Assembly (NCBI RefSeq): GCF_017814975.1
Contig: NZ_JAGIQA010000005.1
Location: 248,001 to 312,000, forward strand
From: Cupriavidus consociatus
GTDB lineage: Bacteria; Pseudomonadota; Gammaproteobacteria; Burkholderiales; Burkholderiaceae
Length of the DNA stretch: 64,000 bases
Reading direction: 5' to 3'
In this document: piece by piece, positions 9,219 to 19,854 of the stretch
Position numbering within the stretch: the first letter of the stretch is position 1
Layout: each line of letters starts with the position of its first letter
The notes under the pieces: generated by a model
What the model was told of the DNA's origin: nothing
The model's database searches: none
The model's input: the letters and a program-made list of their open reading frames with translations, nothing else
Translations under genes and position numbers: made by a program

Positions 9219-11342
9219 TCAGGCGGCCAGCTTGGAGATGTCGGCCACGCGGTTGGCCAGCGCATGCAGCGAGGCCAGCAGCGCCAGGCGGTTGGCGCGC
9301 AGCTGCGCGTCCTCGGCCATCACCATCACGTCGTTGAAGAAGCGGTCGACGGCATCGCGCAGCTGGGCCAGGTCGCGCAGCGCGGCGGTGAAATCGCCGC
9401 TGGCGAAGGCGGCTTCCACGGCCGGGCGTACCTTCTCGATGGCCGCGTGCAGCGCGCCTTCGGCCTCTTCCTGGAACAGCGCAGGGTTTACCGCGCCGAC
9501 CGGCTCGGTGTTCTTGCGCAGGATATTGGTGATGCGCTTGTTGGCGGCGGCCAGGGCCTCGGCCTCGGGCAGCGCGGCGAAGGTACGCACCGCCTCCATG
9601 CGGCCCAGCACGTCGTGCAACTGGTCCGGGCGCAGGCTGACCACGGCCTCGACCTCGTTGGTGGTGTAGCCCTTTTCCTTCAGGTAGCCGCGCACGCGGT
9701 CGTACAGGAAGTCGGCGATGGCATCCGGCGCCGGCTTGACCGCGGCAATGCCTTCGAACGTCTGCTGCGTCAGCGCCAGCAGCCCGGTCACCGACAGCGC
9801 CAGCGGCTTCTCGATCAGCATGCGCAGGATGCCCAGCGCATGGCGGCGCAGAGCGAACGGGTCTTTCTCGCCGGTCGGCTGCAGGCCGATGCCCCAGATG
9901 CCGACCAGCGTTTCGAGCTTGTCGGCCAGCGCGACGGCGGTGCTGACCGAGCCCTCGGGCAGCGCATCGCCGGCGAAGCGCGGGCGGTAGTGTTCGGAGC
10001 AGGCGAGCGCCACGTCACCGGCTTCGTCGTCGTGGCGCGCATAGTACGTGCCCATGGTGCCCTGGAGTTCGGGGAACTCGCCGACCATGTCGGTCAGCAG
10101 GTCGGCCTTGGCCAGCTCCGCGCCGCGCATCGCGGCCGCCTTGTCGGTGGCCACGCCGGCGGCGTTGAGAGCATCGGCGACATGGCCGGCGATCTGCTGC
10201 AGGCGCTGCACGCGGTCCAGCTGCGTGCCGATCTTGTTGTGGTAGACCACGCTGGCCAGTTGCGGCACGCGCGAGGCCAGCGTCTTCTTGCGGTCCTGGT
10301 CGAAGAAGAACTTGGCATCGGCCAGGCGCGGACGCACCACGCGCTCGTTGCCGGTGATGATCGACTGCGGCGTCTCGGTGGCCAGGTTCGATACGATCAG
10401 GAAGCGGTTGCGCAGGTGGCCCTGGGCATCGGTCAGCGCAAAGTACTTCTGGTTGGTCTGCATGGTCAGGATCAGGCATTCCTGCGGCACCGCCAGGAAC
10501 GCTTCCTCGAAATGGCAGGCGTAGACCACCGGCCATTCCACCAGCGAGTTGACTTCGTCGAGCAGCGACTCGGGCATGATCACCTGGTCGGCGCCGGCCT
10601 CGGCCAGCAATGCGGCACGCATGCGCTCGCGGCGTTCGGCATAGCTGGCCAGCACGCGGCCTGCCGATTCAAGCTGCTTCGCGTAGTCGCTGGCATGCGT
10701 GATCTCGATCATGCCGTGCGACAGGAAGCGGTGGCCCTGCGTCACATTGCTGGCCTGCAGGCCCAGCACCGACACCGGCAGGATCTCGCTGCCGAACAGC
10801 GCGATCAGGCTGTGCGCCGGGCGCACGAAATGCACGGTGCTGCCGTCCGGGCGCTGGTAGCTCATCACCTTGGGGATGGGCAGCCTGACGATCGTATCTT
10901 CCAGCGCCGCCTGCAGCCCCGCGGCGAGCTCGGCGCCGCGTGCGGTGTACCGGTAGAAGAAGGCCTCGGCCTTGCCGTCCGAGGCACGCTCCAGCGACTG
11001 CCAGTCGATCTCGGCGACGCCGACCGACTTGGCCAGCGCGGCCAGCTTCTTGGCCAGCGGCGGGGTGGGCTCGCCGTTGGCGCCAAGCGCCACCGACAGC
11101 GGCAGGACCTTCTCGCGCTGCTCGCGGTCGGGCGCGCTGCGGCGCACGCCCGACACCAGCGCTGCCAGCCGGCGCGGCGTGGCGAACGGCGTCACGGTGG
11201 CGCCCGGCTCAAGCAGGTCGCGCTCGCCCAGGCCGGCGAACAGGCCCTGCGCGAAGGCGTCGCCCAGACGCGCCAGCGCCTTGGGAGGCAGCTCTTCGGT
11301 GAACAGTTCGATCAGCAGCGAGTCGGTCATGGGTTGCGACAT
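9219..11342 (-). CDS. glyS: Glycyl-tRNA synthetase beta subunit
   Basis: The beta subunit carries tRNA recognition and HD-type domains of the bacterial alpha2beta2 glycyl-tRNA synthetase. The 707-residue length is normal. Family signatures include [15 protein letters not shown] at the N-terminus, [38 protein letters not shown] and the C-terminal anticodon-binding region [24 protein letters not shown] start at 11330 (MTDSLL) is possible. An unknown exported-protein gene separates it from glyQ; all are on the same strand. Confidence 0.96.
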   Translation of the reverse strand: MSQPMTDSLLIELFTEELPPKALARLGDAFAQGLFAGLGERDLLEPGATVTPFATPRRLAALVSGVRRSAPDREQREKVLPLSVALGANGEPTPPLAKKLAALAKSVGVAEIDWQSLERASDGKAEAFFYRYTARGAELAAGLQAALEDTIVRLPIPKVMSYQRPDGSTVHFVRPAHSLIALFGSEILPVSVLGLQASNVTQGHRFLSHGMIEITHASDYAKQLESAGRVLASYAERRERMRAALLAEAGADQVIMPESLLDEVNSLVEWPVVYACHFEEAFLAVPQECLILTMQTNQKYFALTDAQGHLRNRFLIVSNLATETPQSIITGNERVVRPRLADAKFFFDQDRKKTLASRVPQLASVVYHNKIGTQLDRVQRLQQIAGHVADALNAAGVATDKAAAMRGAELAKADLLTDMVGEFPELQGTMGTYYARHDDEAGDVALACSEHYRPRFAGDALPEGSVSTAVALADKLETLVGIWGIGLQPTGEKDPFALRRHALGILRMLIEKPLALSVTGLLALTQQTFEGIAAVKPAPDAIADFLYDRVRGYLKEKGYTTNEVEAVVSLRPDQLHDVLGRMEAVRTFAALPEAEALAAANKRITNILRKNTEPVGAVNPALFQEEAEGALHAAIEKVRPAVEAAFASGDFTAALRDLAQLRDAVDRFFNDVMVMAEDAQLRANRLALLASLHALANRVADISKLAA

Positions 11343-11377
11343 GAATCGTATCCAACAGGTTGTGGCGCGCGCCGCTG

Positions 11378-12003
11378 TCAGCAGCGCGGCGAATGATTAG
11401 GTTCCACTCCGGACAGCAGCCACAGGCCGTTCTGTTGCCGGAATTGCAACGTGGTGAAGGCGCATTGCGCGGCCGCCGCGGCGCTGGCGGCGCCGTTGCT
11501 GCCGCCGCGGCTGCCCGCGGCGGGGAAGCGCGCGTCGATGCGGCGCAGGCGCTTGTCATAGCGGATCTCGTCGATGCGCCCGCCCACCCAGAAGTCGATC
11601 TTCGGCGGCAGCTGGGCGGCCGAGTAATAGGTCTTGGTCTTGCGCCGGGTGCGGCCGTTGGTGGTTTCCACCTCCACCCAGGTCAGCGGGTAGCGGATCG
11701 CGCTTTCATAGGCGCGCAGCGGCACGCGGTGCCAGCCCAGGTCGCGCTGTCCCGAGAGGTCGCAGGCGAACGAGCGCACCAGCTGCGTCCACTGGTCGAG
11801 CGCGTTCAGCGACGGGCGCCAGTGGCGCGACATGGCCAGCTGCAGCGCCTGCGGGTCGGCCTCGCAGACATTGCTCAGCTCGGCCGGCAGCAGCAGCGCC
11901 TGCGGCGCGGGGGCAGCCACCGCGCGCGCGGCGGCGGCATTGCCGGTGGCTGACAGCGTGGCGATGGCCAAGGCGCAGCACAGCGCGCTGCGCGCCAGTT
12001 GCG

Positions 12004-12007
<4 letters not shown>
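11378..12007 (-). CDS. Hypothetical exported protein between glyQ and glyS
   Basis: I do not recognise a family. The 209-residue product begins with a Sec-type signal peptide ([27 protein letters not shown]), so it is likely periplasmic or attached to the envelope. The mature part has several Trp and Arg residues ([27 protein letters not shown]), a basic [15 protein letters not shown] stretch and [22 protein letters not shown], plus a low-complexity Gly/Ser/Ala segment. Its ATG overlaps the glyQ stop by 4 bases, so it is translationally coupled to a tRNA synthetase subunit. Confidence 0.8.
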
Positions 12008-12951
<944 letters not shown>

Positions 12952-13304
12952 ATGAAGACTAGGTAGTGGCTGATCGGTCGGCTGCGGGCGAACTTGCTCC
13001 GCCCGGCGTGCTGGCGGCGCAGCGCGTGCCGGGGCCGCCGCATACGGATTTTGCCAAACCCTGAATTCTATCGGCTTTTTGGCCGCCCGCCCCGATTGGC
13101 GGGGTGTCGGCTGGTGCACGGAGGTGCCGGCCGATGTCGGTCTTTCGCAACGCATGGGGAAAATACCGACCCCGTTTTCAAGTTGCGGCAACGCTAACCG
13201 ATAACGTTTTTGTATACAGTATTAGTAAGCAACCCGCTCGAGAGTTGCGGTTGGCAGGCCTGGCCGTCCTGCCGGTAGACGATTAATGATGGGGACTTGG
13301 AATC
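12952..13304. other. Intergenic region upstream of glyQ and the small ORF
   Basis: This 353-base gap must hold the glyQ promoter (minus strand); I see only weak -10 candidates such as TAGAAT near 13068-13063 on the minus strand. It becomes AT-richer at 13195-13230, where a LexA-box-like sequence lies. No conserved protein is evident in any frame. Confidence 0.5.
13204..13219 (+). promoter_or_regulatory. LexA-box-like sequence
   Basis: ACGT-TTTTGTAT-ACAG matches 13 of 16 positions of the recA box in this window (CTGT-TTTTTTAT-ACAG at 51067). The right half-site is perfect and the left half is degenerate (ACGT in place of CTGT). Read on the other strand it begins TACTGTATAC, close to the general SOS-box pattern. 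It lies 85 bases before a short membrane-peptide ORF. Confidence 0.4.
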
Positions 13305-13397
13305 ATGACGCTGCTTTCTCGCAAACCTTACCTGGTCGCAATCGCGGTCATGATCGCCGCGGCCGTCGTGTCGGTGGCGACGGGGCTGATCAACTGA
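13305..13397 (+). CDS. Putative 30-residue single-span membrane peptide
   Basis: ATG to TGA codes for 30 residues: a short basic N-terminus (MTLLSRKPYL) and then about 19 hydrophobic residues rich in Ala, Val and Ile, ending GLIN. That composition is a single transmembrane helix. A weak ribosome site GGGGA (13291-13295) is 9 bases upstream. A LexA-like box lies at 13204-13219 and a 6-bp GC hairpin follows (13405-13423). Size and shape recall SOS-induced peptides such as TisB, but there is no sequence match that I can claim. Expression is unproven. Confidence 0.4.
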   Translation: MTLLSRKPYLVAIAVMIAAAVVSVATGLIN

Positions 13398-13482
13398 CGC
13401 AGCCGGCGCGCGTCTGACGCGCCATGGACGCCGCGGCTCGCGAGACCGCGGCGGAAGCCCGCCGCGCGCCCCGGATCCGGGT

Positions 13483-15090
13483 TCAGCCCGCGCGCCGCGC
13501 GCGCCAGGCAGTCGCGCCAAGCACCAGCGCAAACAGTGCCAGCACCGGCGCGTTGCCCCAGCGGATATATGGGGTCAGCCCCTGCATGCCCTGCACCTCG
13601 GCCTCCAGCGTGCCGACCGTGAAGGTGGGCAGGCGCGCCTGCACGGTGCCGTCGGGGCGTACCACCGCGGTCATGCCGGTATTGGTCGAGCGCAGCATCG
13701 GGCGGCGCGTTTCCAGCGCGCGCATGCGCGAGATCTGCAGATGCTGGTCCAGTGCGATGGTATCGCCGAACCAGGCCAGGTTGGTCAGGTTGGCCAGCAC
13801 GTTGGCTGGCGCGGGCTGCTGGCGCAACGTCTGCGCGATCTCCTCGCCGAACAGATCCTCGTAGCAGATGTTGGGCGCCACGCGCACGCCGCGCACCGGC
13901 AGCGAAGGCTGGTCGAGTCCGCCGCGGCGGAAATCGCCCAGCGGCATCTTCATCATGTCGACGAACCAGCGGAAGCCCAGCGGAATGAACTCGCCGAACG
14001 GCACCAGGTGGTGCTTGTTGTAGCGGTACAGCCGTTCGGTCAGCGGCCCCAGCCCGAACACGCTGTTGGTGAAATCGACCGGCGAATCGGCTCCGGCCGC
14101 GCCGAACAGCACCGTGGTGCCGCTCTGCAGCGCGTAGTCGCGCACCGCCACGGCGACGTCGACCGGCAGGTCCTGCAAGATCACGGGGAACGCGGTTTCG
14201 GGCGTCACCACCAGGTCGGCGGGCGCGGCGGTGATCATGTCGCGGTATAGCGCGATCGAGCGCTGGATGCCGACGGCCTCGAACTTGATGTCCTGCGGCA
14301 CGTTGCCCTGCAGCAGCCGCACCGTCAGCGGCTTGCCGGCCGGCGTGGTCCAGGCCAGCGGCGACAGCGCCGCGCCAAGCGACGGCAGCAACAGCGCCAG
14401 CACCAGCGAAACGATGGCACGCGTGTGCGCTCCCTGCCCCAGCCCGCGCACAGCCCCGGCGAGCAAGGCCGCGACGGCGGCCGCCAGCGCCCCGATGCCG
14501 TAGACGCCGACCAGCGGCGCGAAGCCGGCAAGCGGCCCGTCGGTATGGGCATAGCCGCCCGACAGCCACGGGAAACCGGTGAAAACGACACCGCGCAGCC
14601 ACTCCGACAGCCCCCACGCGGCACCGAACGCCAGCGGCGCCAGCAGCGCGGCGGCCCATGTGCCTGCGCGCAGTCGTGCCGTCAGCCGGTGCCATAGCGC
14701 GCCCGCCAGCGCCGGCCACAGCGCAAGGTAGCCCGAGAACAGCACCACCGCCAGCGCCGCCATCCACGCCGGCATTTCGCCGTAGACGTGCATGCTGATA
14801 TAGAGCCACCAGATGCCGGACAGGAACCAGCCCAGGCCGAAGGCATAGCCGGTGGCCGCGGCGATGCGTGCGCGCGGCGCGTCGGTCATCAGCGCGGCCA
14901 GGCCGGCCAGCGAAAGGATCTGCAGCCACCACCAGTCATGCGGGGCGAAGGCCTGCGTATGGGCAACGCCGAGCACGCCGGCCAGCAGCAGGCGCGCCAT
15001 GGCGGCTGCGCGCGAACGCGCGCCGGGCACGCTGCCTACGCCGGCGTCGGCAGCGGCCGCGCCGTTGGGGATCGGGGCGGGACGCTTCAT
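13483..15090 (-). CDS. lnt: Apolipoprotein N-acyltransferase Lnt
   Basis: Lnt adds the third acyl chain to the N-terminal Cys of lipoproteins at the inner membrane. The 535 residues hold an N-terminal multi-span membrane region and a C-terminal nitrilase-like domain. The catalytic Glu is in VVTPETAFPVIL and the nucleophile Cys is in VAPNICYEDLFGEEIA. The ATG overlaps the stop of the corC-like gene by 4 bases, matching the widespread corC-lnt pairing. Confidence 0.95.
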   Translation of the reverse strand: MKRPAPIPNGAAAADAGVGSVPGARSRAAAMARLLLAGVLGVAHTQAFAPHDWWWLQILSLAGLAALMTDAPRARIAAATGYAFGLGWFLSGIWWLYISMHVYGEMPAWMAALAVVLFSGYLALWPALAGALWHRLTARLRAGTWAAALLAPLAFGAAWGLSEWLRGVVFTGFPWLSGGYAHTDGPLAGFAPLVGVYGIGALAAAVAALLAGAVRGLGQGAHTRAIVSLVLALLLPSLGAALSPLAWTTPAGKPLTVRLLQGNVPQDIKFEAVGIQRSIALYRDMITAAPADLVVTPETAFPVILQDLPVDVAVAVRDYALQSGTTVLFGAAGADSPVDFTNSVFGLGPLTERLYRYNKHHLVPFGEFIPLGFRWFVDMMKMPLGDFRRGGLDQPSLPVRGVRVAPNICYEDLFGEEIAQTLRQQPAPANVLANLTNLAWFGDTIALDQHLQISRMRALETRRPMLRSTNTGMTAVVRPDGTVQARLPTFTVGTLEAEVQGMQGLTPYIRWGNAPVLALFALVLGATAWRARRAG

Positions 15091-15974
15091 GCGCCGGCAG
15101 CGCTCGCGCTGTCAGCCAGGGATTCGCGGCGCACCTGCAGCAGGTGCACCTGCCGCGCGTCGGCGCGCAGCACTTCGAAGCGGATCGGCGGCAGGATGAT
15201 GACCTCGCCGCGGTGGGGCACGTGGCCCACATGGTTGGACAGCAGTCCGCCCACGGTGTCGACGTCGTGGTCGGAAAAGCCGGTGCCGAAGGCCTCGTTG
15301 AACTGGGCGATTTCGGTCAGGCCGTGGACGCGCCAGCTGCCGTCGGGCATCGGCAGGATATTGTCCTGGTCTTCGTCCAGGTCGAACTCATCCTCGATAT
15401 CGCCGACGATCTGCTCGAGCACGTCTTCGATCGTCACCAGCCCGGCCACGCCGCCGTATTCGTCGACGACGATGGCGATATGGTTGCGGTTGATGCGGAA
15501 TTCGCGCAGCAGGATATTCAGGCGCTTGGATTCGGGGATGAACACCGCCGGGCGCAGCGTTTCGCGCAGGTCGAAGGCGGGGTCGGTGTAGTAGCGCAGC
15601 AGGTCCTTTGCCAGCAGGATGCCGATGATGTTGTCGCGGCTGCCTTCACAGACCGGGAAGCGCGAGTGCGCGGTCTGCTGCATGAAGGGGATGAAGGTTT
15701 CCGGCGCGTCGGCGATATTGACCATGTCCATCTGCGCGCGCGGCACCATGATGTCGCCGGCAGTCAGTTCGGAGACCTGGAACACGCCCTCGATCATCGA
15801 CAGCGAGTCGGCGTCGATCAGGTTGCGCTCATGCGCGTCCTGGAGCACTTCGAGCAGTTCTGCGCGGGTGTCCGGCTCGGGGGAGATCAGGTCTGACAGG
15901 CGTTCGAGAAGCGATCTGGGGCGATCGACCTGCTTCAGGTAGGCGGGCTTCGAACTGGGATAGGGGTCGTTCAT
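15087..15974 (-). CDS. corC: CorC/YbeX-type CBS-domain protein
   Basis: A cytoplasmic protein of the HlyC/CorC group with two CBS domains (VPRAQMDMVNIADAPETFIPFM and RPAVFIPESKRLNILLREFRINRNH) and a C-terminal CorC_HlyC transporter-associated domain (GGLLSNHVGHVPHRGEVIILPP). There is no DUF21 membrane region, so it is the soluble YbeX-type form. The family is linked to Mg/Co efflux and, in newer work, to ribosome metabolism. It sits between ybeY and lnt as in E. coli. Length 295 aa is normal. Confidence 0.9.
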   Translation of the reverse strand: MNDPYPSSKPAYLKQVDRPRSLLERLSDLISPEPDTRAELLEVLQDAHERNLIDADSLSMIEGVFQVSELTAGDIMVPRAQMDMVNIADAPETFIPFMQQTAHSRFPVCEGSRDNIIGILLAKDLLRYYTDPAFDLRETLRPAVFIPESKRLNILLREFRINRNHIAIVVDEYGGVAGLVTIEDVLEQIVGDIEDEFDLDEDQDNILPMPDGSWRVHGLTEIAQFNEAFGTGFSDHDVDTVGGLLSNHVGHVPHRGEVIILPPIRFEVLRADARQVHLLQVRRESLADSASAAGA

Positions 15975-16107
15975 TTCGCGGCGAGCGCGTGGTGGAGATC
16001 GACTGAAGGATACACCAAAAGGCTGTCGATCCCGTGACAGCCGCCGGGCCGCCGTAGTTGGATGTGATGCCGGCGGCCTTTGTGCCGCGCCGCCGGTGCG
16101 CCGTCAA

Positions 16108-16869
16108 TCACGCCGTGCCGGTGCGCTCGGCGAGGTAGGGATCCGCGTAGCCCAGCGCCTGCAGGGTCTCGGTCTCGATCGCCTCCATTTCCTCGGCTTC
16201 GGCGTCTTCCTCGTGCTCGTAGCCCTGGGCATGCAGCACGCCGTGCACGATCAGGTGTGCATAGTGCGCTTCCAGCGGCTTGCGCTGCTCGCGCGCCTCG
16301 GCTTCGACCACCGGGCAGCACAGCACGATATCGCCGGTCACCGGGTCGTCCTCGTTCTCCGCATAGGCAAAGGTCAGCACGTTGGTGGCGTAATCCTTGC
16401 CGCGGTAGGTGCGGTTGAGCAGGCGGCCTTCTTCCTCGCCGACGAAGCGGATCGTCAGTGCGGCATCGGCATACAGTGCCGACTTGACCCAGGTTTCGAT
16501 CTTCCTGCGCGGCGGCAGGCCGTCCTGCTTGCCGATGCCGTCGCCCTGCTGGATTTCCAGTTCCAGCGCCGGCGGCGTGGCCGGGGTGCCGGTGGTGGTC
16601 ACGACCGGCGTGGCGGTCACGGCCACGGACAGCGAGTCATGGTTGTCCGGGCGTACCAGCAGGCCGGCCTGCTGGTTGGTGTCGGTGTGCTCGGCCAGCA
16701 GCGCGACCACGCCGTCGGCGGCCTGCGACAGGTCCAGCGTCAGGCTGCGGCCGTCGGGCAGCTGCACGCGCAGCGCGTGCGCGGCGCTCTTGCGCGCGCG
16801 GCCGTCGCCATCGAACAGGGTCAGGCTGACGCCGGGGGGCTTAAGTTTCTGGTTCTTCGGGGATTTCAA
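16108..16869 (-). CDS. ybeY: Endoribonuclease YbeY with an N-terminal extension
   Basis: YbeY is a zinc-dependent ribonuclease acting in 16S rRNA 3'-end maturation and ribosome quality control. The metal motif is [18 protein letters not shown] (H-X3-H-X5-H) and the RNA-binding Arg lies in [18 protein letters not shown]. The catalytic domain begins near residue 96 ([13 protein letters not shown]), so about 95 residues precede a domain that is normally close to the N-terminus. The start is a TTG right after the phoH stop, with AAGGA 7 bases upstream, which supports the long form. It belongs to the miaB-phoH-ybeY-corC-lnt series. Confidence 0.9.
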   Translation of the reverse strand: MKSPKNQKLKPPGVSLTLFDGDGRARKSAAHALRVQLPDGRSLTLDLSQAADGVVALLAEHTDTNQQAGLLVRPDNHDSLSVAVTATPVVTTTGTPATPPALELEIQQGDGIGKQDGLPPRRKIETWVKSALYADAALTIRFVGEEEGRLLNRTYRGKDYATNVLTFAYAENEDDPVTGDIVLCCPVVEAEAREQRKPLEAHYAHLIVHGVLHAQGYEHEEDAEAEEMEAIETETLQALGYADPYLAERTGTA

Positions 16870-17877
16870 TTACGCGTCCTTGTGCTGGGCGTGGTATTCG
16901 TCATAGGCATCGACGATGCGCGCCACCAGCGGATGGCGCACCACGTCGATGCTGGTAAAGCGGGTGCTGGCGATGCCGCGCACGTCGCGCAGCACGTGCT
17001 GCGCTTCCACCAGGCCGCTCTTCTGGCCCTTGGGCAGGTCGATCTGCGTGATGTCGCCGGTGATCACCGCCTTGGAGCCGAAGCCGATCCGGGTCAGGAA
17101 CATCTTCATCTGCTCGGGCGTGGTGTTCTGCGCCTCGTCCAGGATGATGAAGGCGTGGTTCAGCGTGCGCCCGCGCATATAGGCCAGAGGCGCGATCTCG
17201 ATCATCTGGCGCTCGAACATCTTCTGCGTGCGGTCGAAGCCGAGCAGGTCGTAAAGCGCGTCATACAGCGGGCGCAGGTAAGGATCGACCTTCTGCGCCA
17301 GGTCGCCGGGCAGGAAGCCCAGGCGCTCGCCGGCTTCCACCGCCGGGCGCGTCAGCACGATGCGCTTGACCGCGTCACGCTCCAGCGCGTCGACCGCGCA
17401 CGCCACCGCCAGGTAGGTCTTGCCGGTGCCAGCCGGGCCGACGCCCATGGTCAGGTCGTGCGACAGGATATTGCGCAGGTACTCTCGCTGGGCCACGGTG
17501 CGGCCCTGCAGGCCGGTGCGGCGGGTGTGCAGCACCGGCGATTCATCTTCGAACTCGCGCTCGTCGTTGTTGCCCTTGTCGTCGTCGTTGCCGGGCAGGT
17601 AGCTGCCATGCGCGCTGAGCTGGCGCGTTTCCACCAGGCCCAGCTGCACGTCGTCGATCGACAGCGGCGTGCGCGCGTGGTTATAGAAACGCTCCAGCGC
17701 CAGCGCGGCGTCCTGCGCATGGTTGCCGCGCACCGTCATGCGATGGCCGCGCCGCTGGATGGTCACGTCCAGCGCCTGCTCGATCTGGCGCAGGTTTTCG
17801 TCGAGCGGCCCGCACAGGTTCTGCAGGCGGGTGTTGTCGTCCTTGGGGGCGACGAATTCTGCCGAAGGGATTTTCAT
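16870..17877 (-). CDS. ybeZ: PhoH-like ATPase (YbeZ)
   Basis: A cytoplasmic P-loop ATPase that partners YbeY in RNA metabolism. The Walker A is [13 protein letters not shown], the Walker B is [29 protein letters not shown], and the conserved [12 protein letters not shown] follows. Length 335 aa is normal for the family. A short acidic and Asn-rich stretch ([17 protein letters not shown]) lies between the N-domain and the ATPase domain. The stop codon directly abuts the ybeY start; miaB lies 18 bases upstream. Confidence 0.93.
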   Translation of the reverse strand: MKIPSAEFVAPKDDNTRLQNLCGPLDENLRQIEQALDVTIQRRGHRMTVRGNHAQDAALALERFYNHARTPLSIDDVQLGLVETRQLSAHGSYLPGNDDDKGNNDEREFEDESPVLHTRRTGLQGRTVAQREYLRNILSHDLTMGVGPAGTGKTYLAVACAVDALERDAVKRIVLTRPAVEAGERLGFLPGDLAQKVDPYLRPLYDALYDLLGFDRTQKMFERQMIEIAPLAYMRGRTLNHAFIILDEAQNTTPEQMKMFLTRIGFGSKAVITGDITQIDLPKGQKSGLVEAQHVLRDVRGIASTRFTSIDVVRHPLVARIVDAYDEYHAQHKDA

Positions 17878-17895
17878 CTTTTGCCGGAGGCTCGA

Positions 17896-19248
17896 TTACT
17901 GGCGCACCACGATCTCGCCGCGCAGCGAGTGCGGGAACGCCTGCGTGATGCTGACATCGACCATCTGGCCGACCAGCCGGTCGCGTCCCGCCTGGGGCAC
18001 GCCCGGCAGCGCGAAGTTGACCACGCGGTTGTTCTCGGTGCGGCCATGCAGCTCGGTCGGATCCTTGCGCGCCGGGCCTTCGACCAGGATGCGCTGCACC
18101 GTGCCGACCATGTTCTGGCTGATGCGCTGCACGTTTTCCTCGATGGTGGCTTGCAGGCGCTGCAGCCGGCGCAGCTTGACCTCGTGCGGGGTGTCGTCGT
18201 GCAGGTTGGCGGCAGGCGTGCCCGGACGCGGGCTGAAAATGAACGAGAACGAGGTGTCGTAACCGATCTCCTCGATCATCGCCATCAGCTTCTCGAAGTC
18301 GGCATCGGTCTCGCCGGGGAAGCCGACGATAAAGTCCGACGACATCGACATCTGCGGGCGCAGCACGCGCAGCTTGCGGATGATGCTCTTGTATTCCAGA
18401 ACGCTGTAGCCGCGCTTCATCGCCATCAGGATGCGGTCCGAAGCATGCTGCACGGGCAGGTGCAAATGATTCACCAGCTTGTCGCAGCGGCCGTACAGAT
18501 CGACCAGCCGGGAGGTGAATTCCTTCGGGTGGCTGGTGGTGTAGCGGATGCGCTCGATGCCCGGGATCTCGGCCACGTACTCGATCAGCAGCGCAAAGTC
18601 CGCGATCTCGGTGGTATCGCCCATCTTGCCGCGATAGGCGTTGACGTTCTGGCCCAGCAGCGTGACTTCGCGCACGCCTTGCTCGGCCAGTCCGGCCACT
18701 TCGGCCAGCACGTCCTCGAACGGACGCGATACTTCCTCGCCACGGGTATAGGGCACCACGCAGTAGCTGCAGTACTTGGAGCAGCCTTCCATGATCGAGA
18801 CGAAGGCGCTCGGGCCTTCCACGCGTGCCGGCGGCAGGTGGTCGAACTTCTCGATCTCGGGGAAGGAAATGTCGACCTGCGACTGGCCGGTGCGCTGGCG
18901 GCGCGCGATCAGGTCGGGCAGGCGATGCAGCGTCTGCGGGCCGAATACCACGTCGACATACGGGGCGCGCGAGACGATGCTGGCGCCTTCCTGGCTGGCC
19001 ACGCAGCCGCCCACGCCGATCACCAGGTCGGGCTTGACCGCCTTGAGCGCCTTCATCCGGCCCAGTTCGGAAAACACCTTCTCCTGCGCTTTCTCGCGCA
19101 CCGAGCAGGTGTTGAACAGGATCACGTCGGCGTCTTCGACGTTGTCGGTGGGTTCCAGCCCCTGGCTGGCGTTGAGGACGTCGACCATCTTGTCCGAGTC
19201 ATACTCGTTCATCTGGCAGCCGTACGTCTTGACGAAAACTTTCTTCAT
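17896..19248 (-). CDS. miaB: tRNA-2-methylthio-N6-dimethylallyladenosine synthase MiaB
   Basis: A radical-SAM methylthiotransferase that modifies A37 of tRNAs reading UNN codons. The N-terminal UPF0004 domain starts [21 protein letters not shown] and contributes three Cys for the auxiliary cluster (including [10 protein letters not shown] and [10 protein letters not shown]). The radical-SAM motif is [23 protein letters not shown] domain closes the 450-residue protein ([29 protein letters not shown]). First gene of the miaB-ybeZ-ybeY-corC-lnt series. Confidence 0.96.
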   Translation of the reverse strand: MKKVFVKTYGCQMNEYDSDKMVDVLNASQGLEPTDNVEDADVILFNTCSVREKAQEKVFSELGRMKALKAVKPDLVIGVGGCVASQEGASIVSRAPYVDVVFGPQTLHRLPDLIARRQRTGQSQVDISFPEIEKFDHLPPARVEGPSAFVSIMEGCSKYCSYCVVPYTRGEEVSRPFEDVLAEVAGLAEQGVREVTLLGQNVNAYRGKMGDTTEIADFALLIEYVAEIPGIERIRYTTSHPKEFTSRLVDLYGRCDKLVNHLHLPVQHASDRILMAMKRGYSVLEYKSIIRKLRVLRPQMSMSSDFIVGFPGETDADFEKLMAMIEEIGYDTSFSFIFSPRPGTPAANLHDDTPHEVKLRRLQRLQATIEENVQRISQNMVGTVQRILVEGPARKDPTELHGRTENNRVVNFALPGVPQAGRDRLVGQMVDVSITQAFPHSLRGEIVVRQ

Positions 19249-19333
19249 ATGCCGATCTCAGTGGTTGACCTGGGGGCATCAGGGTGTTGCAACAACGCGC
19301 GGTCGCGTGGGGCACGCCGCGCTCTTTCGGGGA

Positions 19334-19741
19334 CTACGATTTCTGCTTCAGCGCCTTCTGCTCCGGCTCGCTCAGCACCCAGGCGGTCAGCAACTGGCCG
19401 TAGAGGTCGAGCTTGTAGCGCACCGGCAGCTTCTGGCCTGCCACCGCGGCGGTGGCCAGCAACTGGTTGTCGGTGCCGAACAGGCGCAGGCCCGGGGCCA
19501 CGCCCACGGTCTTGCCGTCCAGCGTGGCGGTCGGCGGCGCGCTGGCCGACGGGGCGGCGAGCACCAGCCTGGCTGCCTGCGCGTCCTCCGGGATCACCCG
19601 CACCGGCTGGGCCAAGGCGGCGGCCGTGCCGAACAGCAGGGTCGCTACCGTTAACGTTACGCCCGCCAGCCGCGGCAGCCGTCCGCGCAAGGACCTGGCT
19701 TCTTCCGGCGCCTCGCGGCGCGTATCACGACCTGCTGGCAT
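19334..19741 (-). CDS. Hypothetical exported protein
   Basis: No family recognised. The 135 residues begin with a basic stretch (RGRLPRLAG) and a hydrophobic signal segment VTLTVATLLFGTAAALAQP, so it is probably secreted to the periplasm. The mature part is short and ends in a Lys/Gln-rich tail after YKLDLYGQLLTAWVLSEPEQ. The composition resembles small conserved exported proteins that are common upstream of miaB in this group. It lies 85 bases before miaB on the same strand. Confidence 0.75.
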   Translation of the reverse strand: MPAGRDTRREAPEEARSLRGRLPRLAGVTLTVATLLFGTAAALAQPVRVIPEDAQAARLVLAAPSASAPPTATLDGKTVGVAPGLRLFGTDNQLLATAAVAGQKLPVRYKLDLYGQLLTAWVLSEPEQKALKQKS

Positions 19742-19854
19742 GGGAAAACTCCGTCAAGTGAGGCGAAGCGTGTGGGTGGGGATGGCCCGGAGCGGGCGCA
19801 ACCCGCCATTTTACTCGCTTGGCGCTGCCCGGGGGCGGCCCGGCAAGACGGCAC

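Noticed and set aside
9066..11396. A 776-codon open frame opposite glyS
   Set aside because: Antisense shadow of a GC-rich gene; Arg/His/Gly-rich composition and no family motifs.
16096..19761. A 1221-codon open frame opposite ybeY, phoH and miaB
   Set aside because: It covers three well-conserved genes on the other strand and has the skewed composition of an antisense frame.
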